A DNA stretch of 64,000 nucleotides from Chitinophagaceae bacterium (GCA_028288585.1 JAQBNL010000001.1:1-64000), one strand, 5' to 3'. Counted from the stretch's first letter, positions 9,268 through 19,410 are shown. Numbers and translations: made by a program. Notes: generated by a model not told the origin, from the letters alone.

Positions 9268-10803
9268 ATGAGTGAAAATAAAAATGCCGAAGTAGAGCTA
9301 AAGCAAATCGAAGACTCCGAAACTGAGAATAATTTATTCCCGGTTTTTTTAAAGCTGGAAAAACTTCGGCTGCTTATCATTGGGGGTGGAAAAGTTGCTT
9401 TGGAAAAACTGCATACAGTATTACACAATTCACCGGCAACAAAAGTTACAATGGTTGCTATTGAATTCGCAGAGCCTACCCGTAATGCAGCAACTCATCA
9501 TGAAAATGTGGAATTGATCGAAAGAGCTTATAAAACCTCAGACCTTGACAATGCTGATGTAATAATAATTGCTGTTGATGACTCCTTAACCAGCGAACAG
9601 ATACGCAACGATGCCCATGAAAAAAGTAAACTGGTAAATGTTGCCGATAAACCTGAGCTGTGTGATTTTTATCTCGGCTCAATTGTAAAGAAAGGCAATC
9701 TGAAAATTGCTATTTCAACAAACGGTAAATCTCCCACCATAGCCAAGCGCTTAAAAGAAACATTCAACGACCTGCTGCCGGAAGAACTTGATGAAGTGCT
9801 GAATAACATGGAAGGAATAAGAAATAAAATGAAAGGCGATTTTGCGACCAAAGTGAATAAGCTTAATAAAATCACCAAAGCGCTTAGTACAACAAACGGT
9901 ACTGAAACTTCTACAGGTGAAAAGCGCTGGCGCAGGATCGCCACGTATTCAGTACTTGCATTCTTATTTATGTTGTTAGGGCATATTGTATTGTCATACA
10001 TTCCTTTTCATGATCTGCAAAACAGTTTTGTAAATATGACAAAAGATCTTGACAAGCATTTTTACATTATGATAATTGCAGGCTTTGTTGCGCAGATGAT
10101 AGATGGTGCATTGGGTATGGGTTACGGCGTTACCTGTACTACGTTTCTTTTATCAATTGGCATAAACCTGCCTGCCATAAGCGGAAGCATTCATACAGCA
10201 GAAATGTTTTCCAGCGCCGCTTCCGGATACAGCCATTATAAATTCGGTAATGTAAATAAAAAATTATTTAAGGCATTGCTTATCCCCGGCATATTAGGCG
10301 CCGTTATTGGTGCATGGCTATTATCAAAATATGGCGATGAGTACTCTCAATATATCCGCCCCATATTAGCATCTTATACATTACTGTTAGGTTTAAGAAT
10401 ATTATTGAATGCTTTTAAAAAGAACAGGATCCCCAAAAAAGTAAAACGGGTTGGATGGCTGGCCGGTGCCGGCGGATTTTTAGATTCGTTTGGCGGTGGC
10501 GGCTGGGGGCCATTAGTTACCAGTACACTCATCTCAAAAGGGCGCACACCTAAATATGTGATAGGAACAGTAAGCATCACAGAATTTTTTGTTACGCTGG
10601 CAAGTGCAATAACATTCTTCTCATTAATTGGCCTTAGCCACTGGCAGGTTATAATTGGTTTAATAATAGGAGGCGTTACTGCAGCGCCATTAGCGGCACG
10701 GCTTGCGGGTAAGCTGCCCCTTAAAACCATGTTCATCTCCGTTGGAGCATTGGTTATAATATGGAGTGTAAGGATATTATTGAAGTCATTAGGCGTATTT
10801 TAA
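9268..10803 (+). CDS. Fusion of precorrin-2 dehydrogenase/ferrochelatase and TauE/SafE-type transporter
   Basis: This 511-residue protein joins two functions. Residues about 20-190 are a Met8p/CysG-N-like domain with the NAD-binding motif IIGGGKVALEK (37-47) and the STNGKSPTIAKRLKE segment; this family oxidises precorrin-2 to sirohydrochlorin and can insert iron. From about residue 220 follow eight or so hydrophobic helices of the TSUP (TauE/SafE) family, with AQMIDGALGMGYG in the first half and GFLDSFGGGGWGP in the second, the paired repeats of these anion transporters. The domains are linked in one uninterrupted frame. It completes the siroheme pathway begun by the left-edge methyltransferase and may move sulfite or sulfate. 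ATG at 9268 is chosen because the dehydrogenase domain begins soon after it. Confidence 0.88.
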   Translation: MSENKNAEVELKQIEDSETENNLFPVFLKLEKLRLLIIGGGKVALEKLHTVLHNSPATKVTMVAIEFAEPTRNAATHHENVELIERAYKTSDLDNADVIIIAVDDSLTSEQIRNDAHEKSKLVNVADKPELCDFYLGSIVKKGNLKIAISTNGKSPTIAKRLKETFNDLLPEELDEVLNNMEGIRNKMKGDFATKVNKLNKITKALSTTNGTETSTGEKRWRRIATYSVLAFLFMLLGHIVLSYIPFHDLQNSFVNMTKDLDKHFYIMIIAGFVAQMIDGALGMGYGVTCTTFLLSIGINLPAISGSIHTAEMFSSAASGYSHYKFGNVNKKLFKALLIPGILGAVIGAWLLSKYGDEYSQYIRPILASYTLLLGLRILLNAFKKNRIPKKVKRVGWLAGAGGFLDSFGGGGWGPLVTSTLISKGRTPKYVIGTVSITEFFVTLASAITFFSLIGLSHWQVIIGLIIGGVTAAPLAARLAGKLPLKTMFISVGALVIIWSVRILLKSLGVF

Positions 10804-10863
10804 ATTACGATGATTGGAAAAAGTGGCCTCCGATGAATTATCTTTGCTTCCAAATTATTCTCA

Positions 10864-11289
10864 ATGGTCACAATAGAAGTCAATAGAAAGAGCGGAGATT
10901 TTGGCTTTGAAGCTAAAGATGCCAATGGACATGTTGTTCGCTTAGATACCAGCGATGAAACTGGAGGAATTAATTTCGGTGTTCGCCCTATGCAGTCATT
11001 GCTAATGGGTTTAGGCGGATGCAGCGGCATTGATATCGTTTCTATCTTAAAAAAACAGCGGCTCACTATTGAGGAATTTTCCATGAAAATACAGGGAGAA
11101 AGGGAAAAAGGAAAAGAACCATCCTTATGGGAATCTGTTCATATTGATTTTGAATTGAAAGGAAATATGGATAAGGATAAAGCAGAAAGAGCCTGTGCAT
11201 TATCCATCAATAAATATTGTTCTGTTGCTGAAACATTGCGACGCTCAGGAACAAAGATAACCTGGAGTGTAATTGTGAATAAAGACTAA
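10864..11289 (+). CDS. OsmC/Ohr-family protein
   Basis: This 141-residue cytosolic protein belongs to the OsmC family of thiol-dependent peroxidases. The two expected cysteines are visible: C53 in the GLGGCSG motif at the start of the central helix, and C119 in NKYCSVAET. The remaining pattern (HVVRLDTSDETGG, RPMQSLLMGLGG) is typical of the YhfA/OsmC branch. It lies 60 bases after the siroheme/transporter fusion and 84 bases before metZ, so it may handle reactive sulfur species or peroxides formed during sulfite and sulfide metabolism. That link is contextual only. Confidence 0.85.
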   Translation: MVTIEVNRKSGDFGFEAKDANGHVVRLDTSDETGGINFGVRPMQSLLMGLGGCSGIDIVSILKKQRLTIEEFSMKIQGEREKGKEPSLWESVHIDFELKGNMDKDKAERACALSINKYCSVAETLRRSGTKITWSVIVNKD

Positions 11290-11373
11290 AGTATTCTCTA
11301 ATCATGGCTTTAGCCCAAAGCAAGTGAGAAAGAAGTGAGAAAAAAAATAGTAATCGAAATAAAAAAATAATTA

Positions 11374-12543
11374 ATGAAGCTTCACCCTATAACAAAAGCA
11401 ATAAGAACACAAACAGAACGGACCAATGAAGGCGAGCATTCTACACCCTTATTTGTAACAAGCAGTTTTTGTTTTGATAACGCGGAAGAAATGAGAGCAG
11501 CGTTTGCAGATGAAACGGATGATAATATTTACAGCCGCTTCAGTAATCCTAACGTAACCGAGTTTATAAATAAAATGGTTGAACTGGAAGGCGCCGAAGC
11601 CGGTGTTGCCACTGCAACAGGGATGAGCGCTGTGTTTGCAACTTTTATGGCGCTATTAAAAAAGGGCGATCATCTTTTATCATGTAATGCAGTTTTTGGA
11701 AGTACCCATAATATCATAAAAAAATATTTACCTAATTATGGTATTGAATGCAGTTACGTTAGCGCAGATAAACCCGAAGAATGGGAAGCCGCTATCCGGC
11801 CAAATACAAAAATGATCTACCTCGAAACGCCTACCAATCCGGGCCTTGATATTGTTGATCTTGAATTTGTTTCGGCTCTTGCCAAAAAACATAATCTTAT
11901 TTTAAATGTTGATAATTGTTTTGCTACACCATTAAACCAGCGTCCAATTGATTATGGTGCACACATTGTTTTGCATTCGGCAACTAAATGGATCGATGGA
12001 CAGGGAAGAGTGCTGGGAGGTGTAATAGTGGGTGATAAAAAACTGATACAGGATATTTATTTGTTTGTACGAAATACAGGGCCCTCCTTATCACCGTTTA
12101 ATGCATGGATACTAAGTAAGAGTTTGGAAACACTTGATGTACGCCTGGAACGCCATGCAAAAAATGCATTGCAAATTGCTTCGGCTTTAGAGAGTCATCC
12201 AAAAATATCGTGGCTGAAATATCCTTATTTACCAGGTCATCCGCAGTATGATATTGCAGTTAAGCAAATGAAAAACGGCGGCGGTGTAGTTTGCTTTGAA
12301 TTAAAAGGCGGACTGGAAAGTGGTAGGAATTTTTTGAACAGTCTTGAGATGTTATCGGTTACTGCAAACCTGGGTGATACAAGAAGTATTGCTTCTCACC
12401 CGGCAAGCACAACACATGGCAAGCTTACTGAAGAAGAAAGACTGGAAGTAAATATTACACCCGGCCTCATTCGTATTTCTGTAGGACTGGAATATGCGGA
12501 TGATATTCTGAATGATATTTTACAGGCATTGGAAAAATCTTGA
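11374..12543 (+). CDS. metZ: O-succinylhomoserine sulfhydrylase-like PLP enzyme
   Basis: This 389-residue enzyme of the Cys/Met metabolism PLP family probably condenses an activated homoserine with sulfide to give homocysteine. The PLP-binding lysine is K205 in [12 protein letters not shown]; the DGQGR continuation is typical of MetZ proteins rather than cystathionine beta-lyases. YSRFSNPNV near the N-terminus and the [12 protein letters not shown] loop are also family features, as is the C-terminal [11 protein letters not shown] segment. It is the logical consumer of sulfide made by CysJI. Cystathionine gamma-synthase or O-acetylhomoserine sulfhydrylase activity cannot be ruled out from sequence alone. 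Confidence 0.85.
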   Translation: MKLHPITKAIRTQTERTNEGEHSTPLFVTSSFCFDNAEEMRAAFADETDDNIYSRFSNPNVTEFINKMVELEGAEAGVATATGMSAVFATFMALLKKGDHLLSCNAVFGSTHNIIKKYLPNYGIECSYVSADKPEEWEAAIRPNTKMIYLETPTNPGLDIVDLEFVSALAKKHNLILNVDNCFATPLNQRPIDYGAHIVLHSATKWIDGQGRVLGGVIVGDKKLIQDIYLFVRNTGPSLSPFNAWILSKSLETLDVRLERHAKNALQIASALESHPKISWLKYPYLPGHPQYDIAVKQMKNGGGVVCFELKGGLESGRNFLNSLEMLSVTANLGDTRSIASHPASTTHGKLTEEERLEVNITPGLIRISVGLEYADDILNDILQALEKS

Positions 12544-12619
12544 CTTAACCATAAACGAACTTTTTGAAGTATTTTCATGTGCAACGATTGCTGCTTTTTT
12601 TGATTCTTAATTTTTCATC

Positions 12620-15199
12620 ATGGATAACCAGGCTTTACGGGGATTGCAGCATTTTAAAAATTATGTTGGCATAAAATTTCAGCTGTATAATAGTTTATTT
12701 ACTTCATTGCCATTTCACCGCATCGAAAAAACAGGCATTCTTTTATCACTGTTTTTAAATAATTGCGAAGAAGGATATAAAAAGAAGCTTAGCCCCACAG
12801 AAATAGTTGAAGAATTTTTTATCAAGCATACAACCTATACCAATCAAAACGAAAGGCTGGACATTCTTTTCCGGTTTATCCAGTTTGTAGAAAGGCAGGT
12901 GGTTTTATTTGATGCGCTCGAAGATGCTGCATTTACACAGGTGCACGATACAAGCGGGGTTGGTACACTTAAACAACTGGAACTGGAAGTGCTTCAACAC
13001 AATAAAGAAGAAGCGCTGTCAAAAAAGCTGGAAGACTTTTGCATAAGAATGGTTCTCACAGCTCATCCTACGCAATTTTATCCTGGTTCGGTTTTAGGCA
13101 TCATCAACGATCTTTCAAAATCACTTGCAGAGAATAATACAGCACAAATAAATATGTACCTGCAGCAGCTGGGTAAAACAGCATTCTTTAAAAAAGAAAA
13201 ACCTTCGCCGTATGATGAAGCGATAAGCCTGGTCTGGTACCTGGAAAATGTTTTTTATGCAGCAGCAGGAAGAATAATTTCATTTATCAAAAACCAGTTC
13301 CCTGATGCCATTCATGAAAACAACCCGGTAATTAATATGGGCTTCTGGCCCGGGGGGGATAGAGATGGCAACCCTTTTGTAACAGCAGATACTACCTTAA
13401 AAGTAGCAGATGCTTTACGAGGCGGAATTATAAAATGTTATTATCTTGATATCAGGAGACTGAGGCGCAGGCTTACTTTCAAAGGTGTAGACGTTATCCT
13501 GTCAGAACTGGAAACACAGTTATATGATAATATCTTTATCCCCGGTCATCGTACAACATTAACCAAACTGGATATTCTTACTTCATTAAATAAGATAAAA
13601 GAAATTCTTATTTACCAGCACAACGGTTTATTTCTTCACCTTGTAAATAATTTAATAAACAAAGTGCATGTTTTCGGATTGCATTTTGCTTCGCTTGATA
13701 TAAGGCAGGAAAGTTCTGTTCACAATAAAGTGTTAGAAGAAATTGCTGTGGAAAATAAAATTCTTCCTGCTGATTATTCAACATTGCCTGTAGAAAAAAA
13801 GATAGAGGTTCTTACCAAAAATGAAACCGCTCTTCCTGAACATACTTATAAAACTCCAATTGTAAATGATACTATCAATACTATAAAAGCAATTAAATCA
13901 ATCCAGTCATACAATGGAGAATCAGGATGTAACCGGTATATTATAAGCCAGTGTAATTGTGCGCTGAATGTGATTGAAGTGTATGGCCTGTTTATTTTAT
14001 GCGGCTGGCAAAAAAAGGAATTGAATATTGATATTGTTCCATTATTTGAAACAATAGATGACCTTCAAAATGCAGCAACCATAATTAAAACTTTGTATGA
14101 GAATAAAGAATATAAACAACATTTAAAAAGAAGAAGTAACCGCCAGACAATTATGCTGGGTTTTTCCGACGGAACAAAAGACGGAGGCTATTTAATGGCC
14201 AACTGGAGTATTTATAAGGCAAAAGAAAAACTCACAGCAATTTCAAAAGAATATGATATTGATGTGATCTTCTTTGATGGCCGTGGCGGACCACCGGCAA
14301 GAGGAGGCGGAAAAACACACAAGTTTTATGCGTCCATGGGAAAAAATATTTCCAACAAAGAAATTGAATTAACCATACAGGGGCAAACCGTAAGTTCTAA
14401 TTTTGGAACCATTGATTCTGCCCAGTATAATATTGAGCAATTAATTCATGCGGGCATTTCCAACGAGCTTTTCTCCAATCGTGATATTACTTTGCAGGAA
14501 GAAGAAGAAGCTTTACTGCAGGCGTTATCAAACGAAAGTTTTAATTCTTACAACAGCCTCAAAAATCATCCTGATTTTGGAGATTACCTCTCACATATCA
14601 GCCCTTTAAATTTTTACAGTGAAACAAATATTGGCAGCCGCCCGGCAAAACGTGGCGGTACAAGTAAATTAGATCTAAAAGATCTGCGGGCTATACCATT
14701 TGTTGGAGCATGGAGCCAGCTTAAGCAAAATGTGACAGGCTTTTATGGTGTGGGCACAGCTATACAAAAGCTGGAAAGAGAAGGGCAATTCAATAAGATA
14801 AAGTTGTTGTATCAAAACTCATTATTTTTTAAAACCCTTATGGATAATTGTGAAATGGCTATGAAGAAATGTTTCTTTCCATTAACAGAATATTTATCAA
14901 AGGATGAAAAATATGGGGAGATATGGAATATGATCTATCGGGAATATACACTCACTGAAAAATATATTTTTCAACTTAGCGGAAAAAATGAATTGATGGC
15001 TGATTACCCGGTTGAACAATTATCAATAAGTATGAGAGAAAAAATTGTTTTACCCCTGGTTACCATTCAGCAGTTTGCTATTTCACAAATTCGTAAAATA
15101 GAAAATGAGATGGTAAAAAATCCTTTAAAAGATACTTATCAAAAGCTGGTGATACGCTGTTCCTTTGGCATAATCAATGCAGGCAGAAATTCAGCATAA
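12620..15199 (+). CDS. ppc: Phosphoenolpyruvate carboxylase
   Basis: This 859-residue enzyme fixes bicarbonate onto PEP to make oxaloacetate, replenishing the TCA cycle. The catalytic histidine is H149 in VLTAHPTQ; GFWPGGDRDGNP, GFSDGTKDGGYLMANW and the flexible FFDGRGGPPARGGGKTH loop are all present, as is GSRPAKR. The usual C-terminal NTG is replaced by RNSA, so the terminal active-site loop differs from the classical form. It starts 76 bases after metZ on the same strand. Its product feeds 2-oxoglutarate and aspartate-family amino acids, which suits its place between sulfur-amino-acid and ammonium-assimilation genes. Confidence 0.95.
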   Translation: MDNQALRGLQHFKNYVGIKFQLYNSLFTSLPFHRIEKTGILLSLFLNNCEEGYKKKLSPTEIVEEFFIKHTTYTNQNERLDILFRFIQFVERQVVLFDALEDAAFTQVHDTSGVGTLKQLELEVLQHNKEEALSKKLEDFCIRMVLTAHPTQFYPGSVLGIINDLSKSLAENNTAQINMYLQQLGKTAFFKKEKPSPYDEAISLVWYLENVFYAAAGRIISFIKNQFPDAIHENNPVINMGFWPGGDRDGNPFVTADTTLKVADALRGGIIKCYYLDIRRLRRRLTFKGVDVILSELETQLYDNIFIPGHRTTLTKLDILTSLNKIKEILIYQHNGLFLHLVNNLINKVHVFGLHFASLDIRQESSVHNKVLEEIAVENKILPADYSTLPVEKKIEVLTKNETALPEHTYKTPIVNDTINTIKAIKSIQSYNGESGCNRYIISQCNCALNVIEVYGLFILCGWQKKELNIDIVPLFETIDDLQNAATIIKTLYENKEYKQHLKRRSNRQTIMLGFSDGTKDGGYLMANWSIYKAKEKLTAISKEYDIDVIFFDGRGGPPARGGGKTHKFYASMGKNISNKEIELTIQGQTVSSNFGTIDSAQYNIEQLIHAGISNELFSNRDITLQEEEEALLQALSNESFNSYNSLKNHPDFGDYLSHISPLNFYSETNIGSRPAKRGGTSKLDLKDLRAIPFVGAWSQLKQNVTGFYGVGTAIQKLEREGQFNKIKLLYQNSLFFKTLMDNCEMAMKKCFFPLTEYLSKDEKYGEIWNMIYREYTLTEKYIFQLSGKNELMADYPVEQLSISMREKIVLPLVTIQQFAISQIRKIENEMVKNPLKDTYQKLVIRCSFGIINAGRNSA

Positions 15200-15223
15200 C
15201 AAATAAATTTTCTTTCCATTCAT

Positions 15224-15254
15224 AAAAAAAGGTCCCCCATAGAAATGGACGACC
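15224..15254 (-). terminator. Intrinsic terminator of the first ammonium transporter gene
   Basis: On the - strand this reads as a hairpin followed by seven T residues. The outer stem is GGTC (15231-15234) with GACC (15251-15254), the inner stem is CCAT with ATGG, and the loop is AGAA. It lies about 40 bases past the stop of the amt gene at 15296 and 32 bases past the ppc stop on the other strand. The T run is on the side that serves amt. Confidence 0.6.
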
Positions 15255-15295
15255 CTCAACAATGCTACCATATGAAAATTTAAAAAATTTTGGTC

Positions 15296-16615
15296 TTATA
15301 ATTTTTCATCATGCTGTGTAACATCCAGCCCTAACTCTTCTGCCTCAACTGATACACGCATAGGATGAATTAGATCTACCAGTTTAAATAAAATAAATCC
15401 AACTACTGTTGCATATACTACTACTACTAAGCAACCCAACAGTTGGTGGCCAAAAAATTCTGTGCCACCATAAAAAAGTCCGTCATTACCGGCAGGATTT
15501 ATTTTTTTGCTTGCAAATATGCCCGTCATGATCATACCGACAATACCGCCTATACCATGACATGGAAAAACATCAAGCGTATCATCAATAGTGGTTTTAC
15601 CTTTCCAGTAAACAGCGAGATTAGAACATATTGCTGCTATAAAGCCAATAAAAATACTTTGGGGTAACCCAACAAACCCCGCAGCTGGTGTAATAGCTAC
15701 CAATCCTACAACTGCACCAATACAAAAGCCGAGAGCAGAAGGTTTTCTTCCACGCAATGCATCAAAAAATATCCAGGCAAGACCGGCAGCAGCCGAAGCT
15801 GTATTGGTGGTAGCAAAAGCTGACACGGCAAGACTGTTTGCTGCCAATGCTGAGCCTGCATTAAATCCAAACCAGCCAAACCATAGAAGACCTGTTCCTA
15901 ATAATACATACGGAATTCTTGCAGGCTTCACTTCTTCGTGTGCAATATGAACTTTTCTACGTTTTAATAAAATTGCACCCGCTAATGCAGCACAGCCGGC
16001 AGATATATGTACTACTGTTCCTCCTGCAAAATCAAGTACGCCCATCTTAAATAAAAACCCATCGGGGTGCCATGTCCAGTGTGCAATAGGTGCATAAATA
16101 AACAAACTAAAAAGTACCATGAACAACACATAGGATGTAAACCTTATTCTTTCTGCCGTTGCTCCCACTACGAGTGCAGGAGTGATTATGGCAAACTTCA
16201 TCTGGAATAATGCAAATAATAAAATAGGAATAGTAGGAGCAAGACTCCATGGCTCATGTGAATTGATCCCCTTCATAATAAAAAAGGTTCTTGGGTCACC
16301 AATAAATCCATGAATGGATTTGCCGAAGGCCAGGCTAAATCCAACTACTACCCATAAAACACTAATTAATCCCGTTGCAACAAAACTTTGCATCATGGTG
16401 GAAATAACATTTTTCTTTGCAACCATTCCTCCATAAAAGAAAGAAAGCCCGGGCGTCATTAATAATACCAATGCCGATGCAATTAACATCCAGGATATAT
16501 CCGCAAAATTGTAAACTTTAGATCCATCGAAGTCTACAAACAGCGGTATAAAAATGCTGAATACTGCGATTGCCGCAAATAAAAAAAAGGGAATAGAACT
16601 TGTATTATTTTTCAT
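15296..16615 (-). CDS. amt: Ammonium transporter (Amt family), copy 1
   Basis: This 439-residue inner-membrane channel moves ammonium/ammonia. Eleven or twelve hydrophobic helices are visible. Family residues are present: the FFYGGMV motif (59-65), D195 and H203 in LDFAGGTVVHISAG, and the second pore histidine H353 in DVFPCHGIGG. It ends a - strand group of amt, porin and amt, and it is closely similar to the copy at 17773-19176, differing mainly by a shorter C-terminal tail. No P-II regulator gene is adjacent to either copy, although glnK usually accompanies amt. An intrinsic terminator follows. Confidence 0.93.
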   Translation of the reverse strand: MKNNTSSIPFFLFAAIAVFSIFIPLFVDFDGSKVYNFADISWMLIASALVLLMTPGLSFFYGGMVAKKNVISTMMQSFVATGLISVLWVVVGFSLAFGKSIHGFIGDPRTFFIMKGINSHEPWSLAPTIPILLFALFQMKFAIITPALVVGATAERIRFTSYVLFMVLFSLFIYAPIAHWTWHPDGFLFKMGVLDFAGGTVVHISAGCAALAGAILLKRRKVHIAHEEVKPARIPYVLLGTGLLWFGWFGFNAGSALAANSLAVSAFATTNTASAAAGLAWIFFDALRGRKPSALGFCIGAVVGLVAITPAAGFVGLPQSIFIGFIAAICSNLAVYWKGKTTIDDTLDVFPCHGIGGIVGMIMTGIFASKKINPAGNDGLFYGGTEFFGHQLLGCLVVVVYATVVGFILFKLVDLIHPMRVSVEAEELGLDVTQHDEKL

Positions 16616-16657
16616 AAACTTTTTTTTAGATTAATATCAACATTGTTGATTGATATC

Positions 16658-17722
16658 TTAAAAATGATATGTAGCAGCAAGTATTGCAGTAGCAGTACTC
16701 TTGGTTGCTGTTCCGTCATTCTTTGTAAAAATTGTATTCTTTGCTGCATCTAAACGCAGTTCAGGAATTATAGTAAGGTTCCCTATTTTAAAATTGGGAG
16801 AAAGCGTTACATCAAATATGCTTGTTGCCGGTGCCAAGACCACTGCTTTCTTATTATCAAAATATTCGCCTCTTAATGTAATACCAAAAGTGCTGACAGG
16901 ATCATAATTTAAATATAGAGCAGAGCCCCACCAACTGGCACTTGAACCTCCTTTTGGTTTTGCTGATTGTACCGTGCCATTGTAACCAATGCTAAACATA
17001 CTGCTAACCGTTCCGATTAATACCAGGTCAAACTGGGTTGTGCTAAAAGACCCGCCATAAGATCCCTGGTAATTGAGATACGCTTTTATCTTATCATTAG
17101 TTGACGCTGTACTGAATTGGGCAATTGCATATTTTCTTGATGTGGCGGGAGAAACTATATCAGATGGATTAGCAATACCAAACATTAGGTTGCTCTTTTT
17201 TCCTAAGCCTATATCAGCCTTTAAACCGGTATGAGAAAACGGTCCGTAGGAGAACATATAATCCATACTATAATTCCGGTTTAGATATGCATCAACTAAT
17301 TCATAACCGATATGGGTTGCCCATTTACCCATCGTTAATTTAAATTTATCACTGATGGCATAACTTAAATAAGCCTGTTTAACTGCGAATAAAGTAGAGT
17401 GTGTAGGATCACCATAAGAAAACTCTTCTGCCCTGGGGCCAAAGCCCAAATCTATGGTGGCACTGGCTTTACCAAAACTGTGGTCTGCTTTAATGCTTGC
17501 CATACCTAAAGCAAATGTGTTTTGCGAATTTGTAAAACTGGTATAATTATTAAAGGTGGTTTTAGAATTTGAAAAATTAAACCGGTAATAAGCATCAACC
17601 GAACCGGTTATTACCGGACCGCCTGGCTTGGTTTCCGTGACAGAAGAACTATCTGATTGTGCATAACCTGAAAAATAAATTACTGTAATTCCTACGAAAG
17701 AGAATAAAAATTTTCTTAACAT
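16658..17722 (-). CDS. Outer-membrane porin-like beta-barrel protein
   Basis: This 354-residue protein has a signal peptide ending about residue 21 (YFSGYAQ) followed by repeated amphipathic strands with many Tyr, Phe, Gly and Ser residues, ending in the classic outer-membrane TYHF. Segments such as VDAYYRFNFSN near the start and KFKLTMGKWATHIGYEL resemble Bacteroidota porins of the BBP2 type. It lies between the two ammonium transporter genes, 42 bases from one and 50 from the other, so the three are probably one transcription unit. It may let ammonium or small nitrogen compounds across the outer membrane, but specificity cannot be read. Confidence 0.72.
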   Translation of the reverse strand: MLRKFLFSFVGITVIYFSGYAQSDSSSVTETKPGGPVITGSVDAYYRFNFSNSKTTFNNYTSFTNSQNTFALGMASIKADHSFGKASATIDLGFGPRAEEFSYGDPTHSTLFAVKQAYLSYAISDKFKLTMGKWATHIGYELVDAYLNRNYSMDYMFSYGPFSHTGLKADIGLGKKSNLMFGIANPSDIVSPATSRKYAIAQFSTASTNDKIKAYLNYQGSYGGSFSTTQFDLVLIGTVSSMFSIGYNGTVQSAKPKGGSSASWWGSALYLNYDPVSTFGITLRGEYFDNKKAVVLAPATSIFDVTLSPNFKIGNLTIIPELRLDAAKNTIFTKNDGTATKSTATAILAATYHF

Positions 17723-17772
17723 TGTTTTAGATTTAAAGATTAAAAAAGAAGGGTATTGCTGATTAACTTTTC

Positions 17773-19176
17773 TCAGAAGTTAATAAACTCAGCGGTACCC
17801 TTTTCTTCTGCGGTTAATGAACCATTATGTTTTACCAGTAAAGTGCCCTGTAAATATTTCTCATTGTGTTGTGATGCGTCTAATCCAAGCTCTTCATCAG
17901 CAGTACTAACTCTTATTGGCAGGATAAAATTGATAAGTTTAAAAATACCATAAGAAACTACAAAGCTGTATGTAACCACTATCCCTAACGCTTTCAATTG
18001 TGTAATAAAAAATGTTGGATTTCCATAAAATAATCCATCATTACCGCCGCTATTTACATTCTTACTGGCAAAAATTCCTGTCATAATCATTCCTACCATA
18101 CCGCCAATACCATGACATGGAAAAACATCCAGGGTATCATCCAATATAGATTTGCTTCTGTAATAAACTGCAACGTTTGATATAAGCGCAGCAACGGCTC
18201 CGATAAAAATACTTTGTGGTATTGCAACAAAACCTGCGGCAGGAGTTATTGCAACCAGACCAACTACAGCGCCGATGCAAAATCCAAGAACAGAAGGTTT
18301 TTTACCTTTTAAAACATCAAAGAACATCCAGGCTAAACCGGCAGCTGCAGCTGCAGTATTAGTTGTTGCAAATGCAGAAACAGATAATGCATTGGCGCCT
18401 CCGGCAGAGCCAGCATTAAATCCAAACCAGCCAAACCACAGCAATCCTGTTCCGATAAGAACATAAGGAATATTGGCAGGAGGAATTTCTTTATTTTCCA
18501 GATGTACCTTTCTGCGTTTTAAAACTAATGCTCCGGCTAAAGCTGCACAACCTGCAGAAATATGCACTACTGTTCCGCCAGCAAAATCCAGTACCCCCAT
18601 TTTAAATAAAAACCCTTCAGGATGCCAGGTCCAATGTGCAATTGGTGCATAAACCAGTAAACTGAATAAAACAATAAATAATATATAAGAGGAGAAACGT
18701 ATTCTTTCCGCTACTGCACCTACAACAAGGCTCGGAGTTATGATAGCAAACATTAACTGGAAAAGAGCAAACAATGTAAGGGGAATTGTTGGCGCCAAAC
18801 TCCAGGGAGCGCCCGAAGCAACTCCTTTGAAAAAGAAGTGTGTGAAGGGATTACCGATAAAGCCACCTATTGAATCTCCGAAGCAAAGGCTGTACCCAAC
18901 GGTAACCCATAAGATACTTACAACCCCTGTTGCAACAAAACTTTTAATCATGGTAGAAAGAACATTTTTCCTGTGAACCATTCCTCCATAAAAAAAAGCT
19001 AACCCGGGCGTCATTAAAAACACAAGGGCAGTGGCTACAATTATCCAGGCCACATCTGCAGAGTTGTACTTTCCTACATCAATAAAATTTTGGATAGAAG
19101 GAACAAACAGTGCGGCAATAGCAACAACCATCAAAACTAAAAATGGTGCGGCATCCTTAAATTTAATTTTTATCAT
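17773..19176 (-). CDS. amt: Ammonium transporter (Amt family), copy 2
   Basis: This 467-residue Amt channel is the first gene of the amt-porin-amt group. It has the same landmarks as copy 1: FFYGGMV, D198 and H206 in LDFAGGTVVHISAG, and the second pore histidine H356 in PCHGIGG. Its C-terminal tail is about 25 residues longer and ends in a polar stretch rich in Lys, Glu and Thr. Long identical blocks shared with copy 1 point to a gene duplication with the porin gene trapped between the copies. The cytosolic tail is where P-II proteins act in other bacteria, so the tail difference may separate their regulation. Confidence 0.93.
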   Translation of the reverse strand: MIKIKFKDAAPFLVLMVVAIAALFVPSIQNFIDVGKYNSADVAWIIVATALVFLMTPGLAFFYGGMVHRKNVLSTMIKSFVATGVVSILWVTVGYSLCFGDSIGGFIGNPFTHFFFKGVASGAPWSLAPTIPLTLFALFQLMFAIITPSLVVGAVAERIRFSSYILFIVLFSLLVYAPIAHWTWHPEGFLFKMGVLDFAGGTVVHISAGCAALAGALVLKRRKVHLENKEIPPANIPYVLIGTGLLWFGWFGFNAGSAGGANALSVSAFATTNTAAAAAGLAWMFFDVLKGKKPSVLGFCIGAVVGLVAITPAAGFVAIPQSIFIGAVAALISNVAVYYRSKSILDDTLDVFPCHGIGGMVGMIMTGIFASKNVNSGGNDGLFYGNPTFFITQLKALGIVVTYSFVVSYGIFKLINFILPIRVSTADEELGLDASQHNEKYLQGTLLVKHNGSLTAEEKGTAEFINF

Positions 19177-19410
19177 AATTTTTTAGTTATTTATTCGAAT
19201 TTATACAAAAAACATTTAAATGTAACCGCATAACTTATATATAATAAATTATAATGTAATGAGTATTATACCTAACATACTGTTTTTCAATAGAATCATT
19301 AAAATAAAATAGTTTTCCACATAAAAATATGGATAAATAGATTAATATATTTATTTTACTAATATATTTGATAGCGCACATTTATCTCACCAGAAAGAAT
19401 ATGGAGGATT

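Noticed and set aside
12581-12601. GCAA-CGA-TTGC hairpin with T run between metZ and ppc
   Set aside because: The four-pair stem with a three-base loop is too weak to call a terminator.
13364-13369. GCAACC words inside coding sequence (here ppc, also near 623, 844 and 40297)
   Set aside because: None is followed by CGTAT at 15-17 bases, so they are treated as chance.
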